Shown: positions 39,462 through 50,519, counted from the stretch's first letter. The stretch is 64,000 nt of DNA from Prochlorococcus sp. AG-409-F19 (GCA_003215795.1 QCJV01000003.1:46473-110472), one strand, 5' to 3'. Program-made: numbers and translations. Notes: generated from the letters alone by a model not told the origin.

Positions 39462-39950
39462 ATGATCACTAATTACTCTAACCAATCAAGCTGGATTCTT
39501 AAGAATCATGCCAGCACAATAAAATTTGGGAAATCCTTAGCAGAAGAGCTTATCAATACAAAAGTGCTTTTAATCGAGGGTCCTTTAGGGGCCGGTAAAA
39601 CATCTTTAGTAAAAGGAATTGGCAAAGGTCTGGAAATCAGCGAAGAGATTACAAGTCCAACTTTTGCATTATCCCATCATTATCTCCAAGGTAAAAGAGC
39701 ACTGTTGCATTTAGATCTTTATAGGTTAGAAGAACCAAAAGCAGCCAATGAATTGTTTCTTCAAGAAGAAGAAATATCTAGCCAGCTCAATGGCCTACTA
39801 GTAATTGAATGGCCATCTCGATTAACTCTTTCGATCAATGATGCTTGCAAAATTCGCATAATGTACTTAGTCAACGAAGGTCGCGAGATTCAAATCATGT
39901 CTTCTTCTAACGAGGCTAAGAAATTTTCCACTACTGAAGAGCTTGGCTGA
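39462..39950 (+). CDS. tsaE: tRNA threonylcarbamoyladenosine biosynthesis ATPase TsaE
   Basis: TsaE is the ATPase that works with TsaB and TsaD in forming t6A37 on tRNAs that read ANN codons. Walker A is GPLGAGKTSLVKGI. The downstream SPTFALSHHYL and LLHLDLYRLEEP are family motifs, and LVIEWPSRL is near the C-terminal end. The length of 162 residues is typical. It starts with ATG. Its last 61 bp overlap the end of the convergent fructokinase gene. Confidence 0.95.
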   Translation: MITNYSNQSSWILKNHASTIKFGKSLAEELINTKVLLIEGPLGAGKTSLVKGIGKGLEISEEITSPTFALSHHYLQGKRALLHLDLYRLEEPKAANELFLQEEEISSQLNGLLVIEWPSRLTLSINDACKIRIMYLVNEGREIQIMSSSNEAKKFSTTEELG

Positions 39951-40909
39951 GGGTCAATTGCTCCTTTCCCGCCACAAACTAAAGCTCCACATGCAGCTGC
40001 AAAACGAATAATATGATTTGCGTCAAGCTTATTACGAGGGCAAAAAGGAGAAGTTAAAAGTTGAGAAATAATCCCAGCAGTAAAAGAATCGCCAGCACCA
40101 GTTGTATCTACTACTAATGATGATGGAGATATTGCTTCGGTTGTACCTGAAAAATCTCCTAAAACCCATCGAATAGGTTGAGCTCCATCAGTAACAATGA
40201 CACTTGGCTTATTTAGTAAAGATTCTGAAATATCTATGGGGTTTTCACTGTTAAAGAACCAAAGAGCTTCTTCCTTAGCAAGCTTTAGTAACGATGCTTG
40301 CTCCAAAAAAGGTTTCAATAAAGAGCAAATTTCAAAATTCGGAGGGCTGTCTGGATCTAAAGATGGGCCCCAAAAAGTAGGCCGCCAATTCACATCAATT
40401 GCGATATTCAGATTATTTTTTCTAGCATTTTCTAGAATCCAAGTAACTGCTTCTCTTGATGATTCTGATGCAAATGGGATCGTACCAGTTAACAGCCAGC
40501 TTGACTCTTTAGAAAGAGAATGCCATATCGATTTTATTCTCTGCAAATTTAATTTTTGATCGGCAAATGAATTATTAGATCCTCCAACAAAGCCTCCAAA
40601 AGAACGTTCTCCTTTCATATCGCGATGGACCAGAACAATACGAGTTGGAAATTCATCATTTAACTGAAGGCCTGAAATATTTACACCTAAAGAAGTAAAT
40701 AAATTACAAAACTCTTTTCCAATAGAATCATTACCTAGTCCCCCAAGGAATGCTACATCTACACCTAACTTAGATAAGCCACATGCAACATTGGCGGGAG
40801 CACCCCCTAATAAATCATCAAAACCGTTATCTAGACTAGGCGTTCCACCTGGGTTTCCTAAACGATCGACCAAAGCTTCACCTATACAAATTACTTTAGA
40901 GTTATTCAT
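39890..40909 (-). CDS. PfkB-family fructokinase-like sugar kinase
   Basis: This is a ribokinase/PfkB-family kinase of 339 residues. It begins VICIGEALVDRLG, has the signature GGAPANVACGLSKLGVDVAFLGGLGND, and ends with the active-site DTTGAGDSFTAGII, where Asp is the catalytic base. Related cyanobacterial proteins are annotated as fructokinases; a fructose substrate is likely but not demonstrated. It would feed sugar or sucrose breakdown into glycolysis. The stop lies 61 bp inside the convergent tsaE end. mutY is upstream on the same strand after about 60 bp. Confidence 0.9.
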   Translation of the reverse strand: MNNSKVICIGEALVDRLGNPGGTPSLDNGFDDLLGGAPANVACGLSKLGVDVAFLGGLGNDSIGKEFCNLFTSLGVNISGLQLNDEFPTRIVLVHRDMKGERSFGGFVGGSNNSFADQKLNLQRIKSIWHSLSKESSWLLTGTIPFASESSREAVTWILENARKNNLNIAIDVNWRPTFWGPSLDPDSPPNFEICSLLKPFLEQASLLKLAKEEALWFFNSENPIDISESLLNKPSVIVTDGAQPIRWVLGDFSGTTEAISPSSLVVDTTGAGDSFTAGIISQLLTSPFCPRNKLDANHIIRFAAACGALVCGGKGAIDPQPSSSVVENFLASLEEDMI

Positions 40910-40968
40910 TTCCGTAAGTAATAAATATTTGATTTAAATGCAAAATAATGGAAAAATAAACTTCTTTA

Positions 40969-42117
40969 TTAAGTTTCGAAAGAAAGTAGATAATCTTTTA
41001 TTGCGGAAATCATTTTTTGATTAGCAGCAGGAAATGGGTAATTTATTAATTCAGTTGGGTTTACCCATTTAGTTTGAACACTTGATAAAGGTTTTGGAAC
41101 CCCAGAAATCAACTGGCAGATATAAACAACAAAATGAAGCTTCTGATGGGAGTAAGAATAATCAAATTCCACAAGTTTCTTAGCAACTTTTACGTTAATC
41201 CCTAATTCCTCAAACAGTTCTCGAATAACTGTAGATTCAATATTCTCACCTTTCTCTTGCTTCCCACCTGGAAACTCCCACATTCCAGCCATACTCTGAT
41301 TATTTGTCCGTTGATCAATAAGCACTTCTCCTGCATCATTAAAAACTATACCTATACCAATAACTGAAAATGGCAAAATTTTTTTAGGACCCTTTATTGG
41401 GAACTCAGATGGGTTACCTGCATGATAGGCGAGACAATATCTTTGCCATGGGCAACAAACACATTTCGGATTCCTATAAGTGCAAATTGTTGCACCTAAA
41501 TCCATAAGCGCCTGATTAAAATCCCTGGGATAATAAGGGTCCAAAAGAAAATCACTTAACTTCCAAAGCTGTTTCAAATTTTTGGAAAAGGTTTTTTGAC
41601 TACCGATTAATCTTGAAAGAATCCTTTTAACATTTCCATCCAATAAAGCTTCAGGAATATTAAATGCAGAAGAAATGATACTTGCGGCAGTAGTCCGACC
41701 AATCCCAGGTAAAGCCATCCAACTTTCTAGATCCATAGGCCAAGAATCTGGATTTAAATGATCACTATCACCCAAAACATCTAACAATGCTTTAGATGTC
41801 TTATGAATTCTTTGAGCTCTAGCGTAATAGCCAAGACCTTGCCAAACAAACAAAACTTCGTGATCTAAAGCGCTAGCCAAATCAAGGACAGTTGGGAAAA
41901 TCTTCATCCAGTTTTCCCAATAAGGCAATGCGACGTTTAATTGAGTTTGCTGAAGCATTACTTCTGCAACCAAAATTGGATAAACAGGAAGTTTTTCTTT
42001 CTTTTTTGGAACGCTACCATCTGGTTTAAGCTTCCAAGGAATCCAATGCCGTCCGTGACTTGCATGCCATTGCAATAGTTCAAATCTCATTTCTTCAATA
42101 CTCTTTAAAATTTCCAT
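40969..42117 (-). CDS. mutY: A/G-specific adenine glycosylase with C-terminal Nudix domain
   Basis: MutY removes adenine mispaired with 8-oxoguanine. The helix-hairpin-helix region LPGIGRTTAASIISSAFN and the downstream LDGNVKRILSRL contain the catalytic aspartate. VAEVMLQQTQ holds the catalytic glutamate. The 4Fe-4S motif is C-x6-C-x2-C-x5-C in CTYRNPKCVCCPWQRYC. After it comes a complete Nudix box, GGKQEKGENIESTVIRELFE continuing EELGI, exactly fitting GX5EX7REUXEEXGU. Typical MutY proteins have only a degenerate version. ATG at 42117 is chosen to avoid the divergent hydrolase; ATG at 42150 would add 11 residues. Confidence 0.94.
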   Translation of the reverse strand: MEILKSIEEMRFELLQWHASHGRHWIPWKLKPDGSVPKKKEKLPVYPILVAEVMLQQTQLNVALPYWENWMKIFPTVLDLASALDHEVLFVWQGLGYYARAQRIHKTSKALLDVLGDSDHLNPDSWPMDLESWMALPGIGRTTAASIISSAFNIPEALLDGNVKRILSRLIGSQKTFSKNLKQLWKLSDFLLDPYYPRDFNQALMDLGATICTYRNPKCVCCPWQRYCLAYHAGNPSEFPIKGPKKILPFSVIGIGIVFNDAGEVLIDQRTNNQSMAGMWEFPGGKQEKGENIESTVIRELFEELGINVKVAKKLVEFDYSYSHQKLHFVVYICQLISGVPKPLSSVQTKWVNPTELINYPFPAANQKMISAIKDYLLSFET

Positions 42118-42129
42118 GGAGCAACAATC

Positions 42130-43041
42130 TTGACTAATGCTAATACGCATATTCTTAACTGGAATGGATTAGATGTTGCCTGGCAACAACAAGGAAAGTT
42201 GATGAACTCCCAATTATCAACATTATTAATTCATGGTTTTGGTGCTAACAAAGATCATTGGCGACACAATCAAACTGTCCTTGGAACTGTTAGTCAATGT
42301 TATTCAATAGATTTAATAGGTTTTGGAGAAAGTAGTCAACCAAATTCTTTTATTAATGGGGAAAGAATAAGACCAGATTCCTTTTGTTACAACTTCGATA
42401 ATTGGGGCCAACAAATTGCAGACTTTACAAAATTAGTTATTAAACAACCAGTAATACTAGTTGGAAATTCAATTGGTGGGATTATTGCGCTAAGGGCAGC
42501 AAAGATTCTTGGTTCTAAGTGTAAAGGAGTGATTTTAATAAATTGTGCTCAAAGATTGATGGATGACAAACAACTTTTAAAGCAATCTTTCTTTCAGAAA
42601 AGCTTCAGGCCTGTCTTAAAATTTTTCACTCGGCAAAGATGGCTTAGCAAAAGCCTCTTTAGGAATGCTGCCAAACCTAATTTCATCAAAAAAGTTCTTG
42701 AAAAAGCTTATCCAAGTGGCTCGAATATAGATGAAGAGTTAATTTATATGCTTTATAAGCCAACTTTGGGCTTAGGAGCTCCTGAGGCTTTTCACGGTTT
42801 TATCAATATCTTCAATGACTACTTAGCACCTGATCTAATGAATCAACTTGATGTACCAGTTGATATGATTTGCGGACAAGAAGATCCTTGGGAGCCGATT
42901 GCTGAAGCAAAGCATTGGTTCTCTTATATTAAATGTATTCGATCATTAGAAATAATCCCGAATTCAGGTCATTGTCCTCACGATGAAACCCCTGAATTAG
43001 TTAACCCAATTTTATTAAAACTAATTCAAGAAGCTACATAA
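42130..43041 (+). CDS. Alpha/beta-fold hydrolase (second copy)
   Basis: This protein of 303 residues is a paralogue of the hydrolase at 10132-11082. LLIHGFGANKDHWRHN, DLIGFGESSQP, the nucleophile elbow VGNSIGGIIALRAA and NSGHCPHDETPELV are shared or nearly so. It starts with TTG at 42130, preceded by GGAG at eight bases, a good ribosome-binding site. An ATG 25 codons later would cut into the fold. Substrate is unknown. It diverges from mutY and overlaps the end of the convergent sigma-factor gene by 16 bp. Confidence 0.88.
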   Translation: MTNANTHILNWNGLDVAWQQQGKLMNSQLSTLLIHGFGANKDHWRHNQTVLGTVSQCYSIDLIGFGESSQPNSFINGERIRPDSFCYNFDNWGQQIADFTKLVIKQPVILVGNSIGGIIALRAAKILGSKCKGVILINCAQRLMDDKQLLKQSFFQKSFRPVLKFFTRQRWLSKSLFRNAAKPNFIKKVLEKAYPSGSNIDEELIYMLYKPTLGLGAPEAFHGFINIFNDYLAPDLMNQLDVPVDMICGQEDPWEPIAEAKHWFSYIKCIRSLEIIPNSGHCPHDETPELVNPILLKLIQEAT

Positions 43042-44066
43042 GCCTCAACAGAATGACTAAATTTCCTCAATCCTTTGAGCCCATCACGTTCAAGGTTCCT
43101 TACTCTATCTCTACTAATTCCCAAAATACGACCGATCCCAGTCAACGTCATAGGGTCTTCACCATTGATCCCATAACGCATTCTTAAAACTCTATTCTGT
43201 AGTTCAGGCAACTTTTGCAAAAGAACTTCTAAGTCTCCTTTCATGCAATCCATTTCAATCTTTTGACTAGGCAAATCACTTTCTGAAGAAAGTAAGTCTA
43301 ACAAAACAGTATCTTCTCCATCACCTACTCTTGATTCCAAACTCACAGGCTGACTAGCCCTAAACATTAATTCCTTAACTTCCTCAATTGGAATATCTAA
43401 ATAAGTTGCCAGTTCTTGCATAGATGGAGTTCTAGCTAACTCTTGGCTCAACTCTCTTTGCCCTTTCTTCAATTTATTAAGAACCTCCGTGATATGAATT
43501 GGCAAGCGAATAATTCGACTTTTTTCCGCAATGGCCCTTGTGATTCCCTGTCGAATCCACCAATAAGCATATGTTGAAAATTTATACCCTCGTGCTGGGT
43601 CAAATTTTTCAACACCTCGAACAAGTCCAATTGTCCCTTCTTGAATTAAATCCAAGAGTTCCATATTCCTCTTTGTATATTTTTTCGCAACGCTGACTAC
43701 TAAGCGCAAATTCGCTGCAACCATTCTCTCTTTCGCACGATTGCCTCTCCGCACTGTCTTCAATAAATCCTCGATCATCATTCCAGCCTCTTTAGCCAAT
43801 TCTTCTTTTGAAAGTTTTTTGCCCTTTGAGCTTTCTATCTCCTGTTCCAACTTTTCAAGATGCATCAAATCTTGGACTTGACGACCTAATGTAATTTCTT
43901 GCTCATTTGTTAAAAGTGGAACCCTACCAATATCTCTTAGGTAAGAACGAACTAAATCAACCTCAGCCAAGGTTTTCTTAGGTGGAGCAATCACTGATGA
44001 TTGGGTGGATGTAATTTGAGGACTTGTCACGATGACAACTCTATTGAGTTTTGTAAAGAATATCAT
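43026..44066 (-). CDS. Group 2 RNA polymerase sigma factor (sigma-70 type)
   Basis: This sigma-70 family factor is 346 residues long. Region 1.2 (VDLVRSYLRDIGRVPLL), region 2 with ANLRLVVSVAKKYTKRNMELLDLIQ and KFSTYAYWWIRQGITRAI are present. Regions 3 and 4 follow, with LTGIGRILGISRDRVRNLE forming the -35 recognition helix. The lack of a long N-terminal region 1.1 makes it a group 2 (SigB/C/D-like) factor, used in acclimation, rather than the primary SigA. It starts at ATG 44066, though a GTG at VTSPQITS is possible. mgtE is upstream on the same strand; the paralogue cannot be named. Confidence 0.93.
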   Translation of the reverse strand: MIFFTKLNRVVIVTSPQITSTQSSVIAPPKKTLAEVDLVRSYLRDIGRVPLLTNEQEITLGRQVQDLMHLEKLEQEIESSKGKKLSKEELAKEAGMMIEDLLKTVRRGNRAKERMVAANLRLVVSVAKKYTKRNMELLDLIQEGTIGLVRGVEKFDPARGYKFSTYAYWWIRQGITRAIAEKSRIIRLPIHITEVLNKLKKGQRELSQELARTPSMQELATYLDIPIEEVKELMFRASQPVSLESRVGDGEDTVLLDLLSSESDLPSQKIEMDCMKGDLEVLLQKLPELQNRVLRMRYGINGEDPMTLTGIGRILGISRDRVRNLERDGLKGLRKFSHSVEAYVAS

Positions 44067-44130
44067 TAAGAACTGTAAAATACGAAAAACTTCTTGATTC
44101 TCTCAGATTTAGGTTTAAATACTTGACCAG

Positions 44131-45552
44131 TCAACTTCCTATTCGTGTCAATAACCAGGAAGCTGTTGCAAAATAAATCCAAACACCTGCAACATCAGTT
44201 GCTGTAGTAATAAACGGAGCTGACATCAACGCTGGGTCTAAACCCATTCTCTGAAACAATAATGGAAGAGTGGCTCCTGCCGTTGCGGCAAGGGTTGTTA
44301 TAGCAAGAAGACTTATGCCCACAGCAGTTCCTACTAAAACACCTTCATCGCCGTGCCCAAGCCAGAGTGCACAAGGAACAACAAACAAAAGCATCAATAA
44401 GCCAAGCAAAGCACCGGCAATGGCTTCCCGAAAAACAGCTTTAGTAAGCCCTAGCGCCTGAATTCTCTGAGTACTCAAACCCCTAATAACAACCGTTGAA
44501 CTCTGGGCACCAACATTGCCTCCTGCACCTATCAAAAGGGGAATAAAGGCTGCCAATAACACAATTTGACTTGTAATAGTCTCATTAGTTGCAATAACTT
44601 TGGCAGTCAATCCATTAGCAATAACCAAAACAAACAACCAAACAACTCTCCTACGAGCTACTGAGAACAAATTGCTTTGAAAATAATCATCTTCATCCCC
44701 AGCTTGAATAGCTCCTGCTGCATAAATATCCCGTGTCGCTTCTTGCTCAATGACGTCAATAACATCATCAACGGTAACTATTCCAACCAAACGTTTTTCT
44801 CTATCAACAACTGGGAGAGCCAAAAAATCATACCGTTGTATTGCCCTGGCAACCTCTTCTTGATCAGTATCAGTACGAACATTTACCACCTCTCTAGTCA
44901 TTACATCACCAATTTTTGTTTCTGGGTCAGCAGTTACCAAGTCTCTCAAAGAAAGAATCCCCGTCAAATGTCTCTCTCTATCAGTGACATAAAGGCTATA
45001 AATAGTTTCTGTATAAGGAGCTTGCCGCCTAACAATGTTTAAAGCCTCTAAAGCAGTATGAAATTCCTTTAAATCAATGAACTCATTTGTCATCAACCTT
45101 CCCGCAGTTTCAGCTTCATAGCCCAACATCTGCGCTGTTACACGCCTTTCTTCAGGGCTAAGTTCTGCAAGTAGTCTTCTGACCACTTTCGCAGGCAATT
45201 CGTCAAATAAACTCACCCTGTCATCAGGGGACATCCTTTCAACTAATTCAAGCACTTCCCCAGAACGAAGTCGATCAAGAAGGCTCTGCTGAACAGCAGG
45301 ATCAAGATATTCATAAACTTCTATAGCTTCATTTTTATTTAGAAGCCTAAAAGCCAATGCTTGCAATATTAACGGTAAGTTCCCTATTGCTTCAGCAATA
45401 TCAACTGGCTGCACAGGCTCAAGCAAGATTTTTACACCGTCATAGTTGCCAGCAGACAACATAGTTTCTAATTGCTGAGTTACTAGCTCAGCAACTAGAG
45501 GACCATTGACCGATGATTCACCATCAAGAGATGCAACTATCCCTTCATTCAT
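44131..45552 (-). CDS. mgtE: Magnesium transporter MgtE
   Basis: MgtE is a Mg2+-gated magnesium channel. It has a cytoplasmic N-domain of helical repeats (LPAKVVRRLLAELSPEERR), a CBS-domain pair (YDFLALPVVDREKRLVGIVT) and five membrane segments at the C-terminus. The signature DPALMSAPFITTATDVAGVW lies in the pore-forming part. The track begins with TTG at 45573; the ATG at 45552 (MNEGIVASLDGE) gives 473 residues and is preferred. It follows two crcB genes on the same strand and precedes the sigma factor. Confidence 0.95.
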   Translation of the reverse strand: MNEGIVASLDGESSVNGPLVAELVTQQLETMLSAGNYDGVKILLEPVQPVDIAEAIGNLPLILQALAFRLLNKNEAIEVYEYLDPAVQQSLLDRLRSGEVLELVERMSPDDRVSLFDELPAKVVRRLLAELSPEERRVTAQMLGYEAETAGRLMTNEFIDLKEFHTALEALNIVRRQAPYTETIYSLYVTDRERHLTGILSLRDLVTADPETKIGDVMTREVVNVRTDTDQEEVARAIQRYDFLALPVVDREKRLVGIVTVDDVIDVIEQEATRDIYAAGAIQAGDEDDYFQSNLFSVARRRVVWLFVLVIANGLTAKVIATNETITSQIVLLAAFIPLLIGAGGNVGAQSSTVVIRGLSTQRIQALGLTKAVFREAIAGALLGLLMLLFVVPCALWLGHGDEGVLVGTAVGISLLAITTLAATAGATLPLLFQRMGLDPALMSAPFITTATDVAGVWIYFATASWLLTRIGS

Positions 45553-45584
45553 TGGCGCACCAAAAGGGTTCAAACATCCTATGT

Positions 45585-45944
45585 CTATAGAGACGGAAAT
45601 AATTGCTTAATTGTCTTTCCGAGTAAAAAACCTAACGTTAATGACAAAAAGCCCGCAAGCAAAGTTGAACCAATTAATACACTTGCTCGCAATAAGAAGC
45701 CGCCATTAATCAATTCAAATGCATCGACCATCCAGCCGCTAAATGTAGTTAAAGATCCACAAAAGCCTACTATCCAAAAAAAATAAGAACGAGAGTTTAA
45801 TTTAAGGCCAAAAATGATGCCCAAAAGAAAGACTCCTAAGATATTTGCAAAAAAATAATTGTTAAGTTGATAACGCAATAAAGCACCTGGAATTGCACCT
45901 ATGCAAACTAATAAGACTTGATTGCTTACAGATATATCTTTCAA
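45585..45944 (-). CDS. crcB: Fluoride ion channel CrcB (first of a tandem pair)
   Basis: This protein of 119 residues has four hydrophobic segments typical of the Fluc/CrcB fluoride exporter. It contains GALLRYQLNNYFFANILGVF, with the conserved Asn, and GFCGSLTTFSGW, with the phenylalanine-lined fluoride path. No ATG fits, so TTG at 45944 is taken as start, six bases after the stop of its partner. Fluc channels are dual-topology dimers; here two different genes stand in tandem, so they may form a heterodimer. Role: release of cytoplasmic fluoride. Confidence 0.93.
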   Translation of the reverse strand: MKDISVSNQVLLVCIGAIPGALLRYQLNNYFFANILGVFLLGIIFGLKLNSRSYFFWIVGFCGSLTTFSGWMVDAFELINGGFLLRASVLIGSTLLAGFLSLTLGFLLGKTIKQLFPSL

Positions 45945-45950
45945 AAGCTT

Positions 45951-46346
45951 TTAAAGATTTCCAAAATACTGACCTAAGAAGACAGAAAAAAGAGCTAAGA
46001 AAATAGAACAAGTAACCATCGAAAAAAAATCAATAAATCTATGCTTACGTGAAAAAGTATAAAGCTCAAAAACTAAAGAAGAAAAAGTACTGAAACTCCC
46101 CAAAAAACCAACACATACAAATAAATATAAGGATTGGTTATAAGCAATCAGTTCTGATTTTGATTGAATAGAAAGAAAAAAGCCTAGTAAAAATGTAGCA
46201 ACTGAATTGACTGTTAAGAAACCAGTTAATTTAGATTTAGTATAAAAGGATAATTTATTAGAAATTATCATTCTCAATAAAGCACCTGGAATTGCTCCAA
46301 TTGCAATTAATAAAGAAGATCTATGATTCGCTAAAAAAGTCAACAT
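45951..46346 (-). CDS. crcB: Fluoride ion channel CrcB (second of a tandem pair)
   Basis: This protein of 131 residues is the second Fluc subunit. It has four hydrophobic segments, with GALLRMIISNKLSFYTKSKL, VNSVATFLLGFF and GFLGSFSTFSSLVFELYTF. The family Asn and the GxxGxxTTFS-type motif are present, with Ser replacing the first Thr. It starts with ATG at 46346, inside the end of the SH3 gene (26-bp overlap), which suggests coupling. It leads directly into the other crcB. Confidence 0.92.
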   Translation of the reverse strand: MLTFLANHRSSLLIAIGAIPGALLRMIISNKLSFYTKSKLTGFLTVNSVATFLLGFFLSIQSKSELIAYNQSLYLFVCVGFLGSFSTFSSLVFELYTFSRKHRFIDFFSMVTCSIFLALFSVFLGQYFGNL

Positions 46347-46668
46347 TAATCCATCCTCTACTTGGCTTCAGCCCAGGAGCATGAAACAAACTATTATTAG
46401 AAAGTTGCACTTGAAACCAGCTTGAGCCATCAGGATTATTCCAAAGCCTAATGATCCTAAGACTAGTTCCTATATGTATATTATTATTAGATTCTGCTAA
46501 TTGTGAGGGGAATGGGTATAGATGACAAGAATCTCCTGCAAAACAAATGTCTGTCTCTTTTCTATTAATGAATTCAAATTGTGTTTTACTCGCACCACCG
46601 GCAGGCAAAGCTATCGGAGCAACTAACCCAAGAGATAGTAAACACCCCCAATTAAATAAAGTTCTCAT
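46321..46668 (-). CDS. Secreted SH3-like domain protein
   Basis: This protein of 115 residues has a likely signal peptide (MRTLFNWGCLLSLGLVAPIA). A small beta-rich domain follows, with LRIIRLWNNPDGSSWFQVQL and SRGWINVDF, resembling bacterial SH3 domains. Two cysteines (DICFAGDSCHLY) could form a disulfide outside the cytoplasm. No enzymatic motif is visible. It lies 10 bp after gyrB and overlaps the first base pairs of crcB. Function is unknown; a cell-wall-associated binding role is a guess based on the fold. Confidence 0.75.
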   Translation of the reverse strand: MRTLFNWGCLLSLGLVAPIALPAGGASKTQFEFINRKETDICFAGDSCHLYPFPSQLAESNNNIHIGTSLRIIRLWNNPDGSSWFQVQLSNNSLFHAPGLKPSRGWINVDFFSES

Positions 46669-46678
46669 ACCTTCCTTA

Positions 46679-48685
<2,007 letters not shown>

Positions 48686-48824
48686 TTACAAAATTCATCT
48701 AACAGAAACCTTAACCTGGCAATTTCAATTTACCACTGGGAACTAAGAATGACTTAAAAGAAATTGCTAACAAAACAAAAGTTCTTCCCAACCGAATTTT
48801 TTCAGCTTCTTTTTGAAAGTATTT

Positions 48825-49733
48825 ATGCAAACATCTAAACCAGTTGTAATTGTTTTACTTGGCCCAACAGCAAGCGGAAAAACTGATCTTGGTATTGAAA
48901 TAGCTAAGAGAATCAATGTAGGGATACACAATATTGATTCTCGACAATTATATAAAGGAATGAATATAGGCACAGCTAAGCCAACTTTCGAACAACAAGA
49001 ACAAGTCAAGCATTACCTACTTGATCTCAAGGAACCTAATCAGCCAATAACACTACATGACTTCAAAAAAAAAGCAGAAGATAGCCTAGAAAAAACAATA
49101 AAAGAAAAAAATATTGGCTTCCTAGTTGGAGGGAGTGGTCTATATTTAAAAGCTATTACCAGTGGTCTAAGGCCCCCAGAAGTCCCTCCTCAAAGAAAGT
49201 TACGGGAAGAGCTCAACCAAATTGGGCAAGCAGAATGTTATCAAATACTTGAAAAATGCGATCCAACAACATGGAAAAAAATTGGACAGCGAGATTCTAT
49301 TAGAACCATCAGAGCACTAGAAGTGTTTTATGCAACTGGAAAAAGCATTAGCTCTCTTCAATCCTTTCAAACACCTCAATGGAAGCTAATAGAGCTTGGA
49401 CTAGATCCCATCAATCTACATAAGAGGATTGAAATGAGAACAAAAAAATTATTTGAGAATGGTCTCATTGAAGAAACACAACAGCTAATTAGTAAATATG
49501 GGGAAGAGCTATCTTTACTACAGACCATTGGTTATAAAGAGTCACTTAAAGTGATCCAAGGAAATTACTGTTTAGACGAAGCCCTAGAATCCACAACCCT
49601 AAGAACCATTCAATTTGCCAAAAAACAAAGGACTTGGTTTAGAAGGCAACATAATCCAAAATGGCTAAATGAAAAAAACTCACTAGATGAAGCTCTCTCT
49701 TTGATCCAAAACGTTATAGGGTTAAGGAAGTAG
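48825..49733 (+). CDS. miaA: tRNA dimethylallyltransferase
   Basis: MiaA adds a dimethylallyl group to A37 of tRNAs reading U-starting codons. The P-loop is LLGPTASGKTDLGIEIA, followed by NIDSRQLYKGMNIGTAKP. GGSGLYLKAITSGL and LLQTIGYKESLKVIQG are further family segments. The track begins with TTG at 48813; the ATG at 48825 gives 302 residues and is chosen. It is followed by infC after about 56 bp, so the translation genes are grouped. Confidence 0.96.
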   Translation: MQTSKPVVIVLLGPTASGKTDLGIEIAKRINVGIHNIDSRQLYKGMNIGTAKPTFEQQEQVKHYLLDLKEPNQPITLHDFKKKAEDSLEKTIKEKNIGFLVGGSGLYLKAITSGLRPPEVPPQRKLREELNQIGQAECYQILEKCDPTTWKKIGQRDSIRTIRALEVFYATGKSISSLQSFQTPQWKLIELGLDPINLHKRIEMRTKKLFENGLIEETQQLISKYGEELSLLQTIGYKESLKVIQGNYCLDEALESTTLRTIQFAKKQRTWFRRQHNPKWLNEKNSLDEALSLIQNVIGLRK

Positions 49734-49789
49734 ATTTAGAATTGGTGTCCTACCTCTCTAAGTTCTGCTTTATAACCTCAACACACTGA

Positions 49790-50395
49790 ATGCCACCACG
49801 TCCCCGGTTTGATCGACGCGCTCCTGTAAGAGAGCTTCCAAACATTAACGAACGTATCAAATATCCCAAGCTAAGGGTAGTTGATTCTGATGGAGCACAA
49901 CTTGGAGTAATCACTCGTGAAGAAGCATTAGAAGTAGCTCAAGCAAGAGAGCTTGATCTGGTTTTAGTAAGTGAAAAGGCAGACCCTCCAGTTTGCAGAA
50001 TAATGAATTATGGAAAATTCAAATTTGAACAAGAAAAGAAAGCAAAGGAAGCTAAGAAAAAATCCCATCAAACCGAAGTCAAAGAAGTGAAAATGCGATA
50101 TAAGATTGACCAACATGATTATCAAGTTCGTATTGGGCAAGCAACACGTTTCTTAAAAGCAGGGGATAAAGTGAAATGCACAGTTATTTTTAGAGGCAGA
50201 GAGATACAACATACGAACCTTGCAGAATCATTGCTTGCTCGAATGGCCAAAGACTTAGAAGAGCAAGCAGAAATTCAACAAGCTGCAAAAAGAGAAGGGC
50301 GAAATATGATCATGTTCTTAACTCCTCGTAAAACACCTCTTTTAAAAAAAGAAATAGAAGTAAAAACGATCTCAAAGGCAAAAAGAACTATTTAA
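49790..50395 (+). CDS. infC: Translation initiation factor IF-3
   Basis: IF-3 keeps ribosomal subunits apart and checks start-codon pairing. The N-domain has [23 protein letters not shown], and the linker and C-domain contain [25 protein letters not shown] and [17 protein letters not shown]. It ends with a basic tail of about 25 residues. Its length of 201 residues is normal. The start is a plain ATG at 49790, not the AUU used in E. coli, so autoregulation through a rare start codon is not indicated. Confidence 0.97.
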   Translation: MPPRPRFDRRAPVRELPNINERIKYPKLRVVDSDGAQLGVITREEALEVAQARELDLVLVSEKADPPVCRIMNYGKFKFEQEKKAKEAKKKSHQTEVKEVKMRYKIDQHDYQVRIGQATRFLKAGDKVKCTVIFRGREIQHTNLAESLLARMAKDLEEQAEIQQAAKREGRNMIMFLTPRKTPLLKKEIEVKTISKAKRTI

Positions 50396-50456
50396 ATAAT
50401 TCAGAAAATCATCGTTCATTAAAATCTTTTTTTTAAGCAAGGCATTAGTCAAGCCT

Positions 50457-50519
50457 GTCACATAAGCTTGGGACAAACAAATAATTGTCACCCCATCAAA
50501 TAGTCACTATCGTGGTCAC
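50457..50519 (+). promoter_or_regulatory. Cluster of GTCAC pentamers upstream of the GntR gene
   Basis: The pentamer GTCAC occurs four times in 63 bp, at 50457, 50487, 50503 and 50515, all on the same strand. It lies just upstream of the GTG start of the GntR-family gene. Such clusters can be operators for the neighbouring regulator, but the spacings (30, 16 and 12) are irregular. This is a candidate only. Confidence 0.3.
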
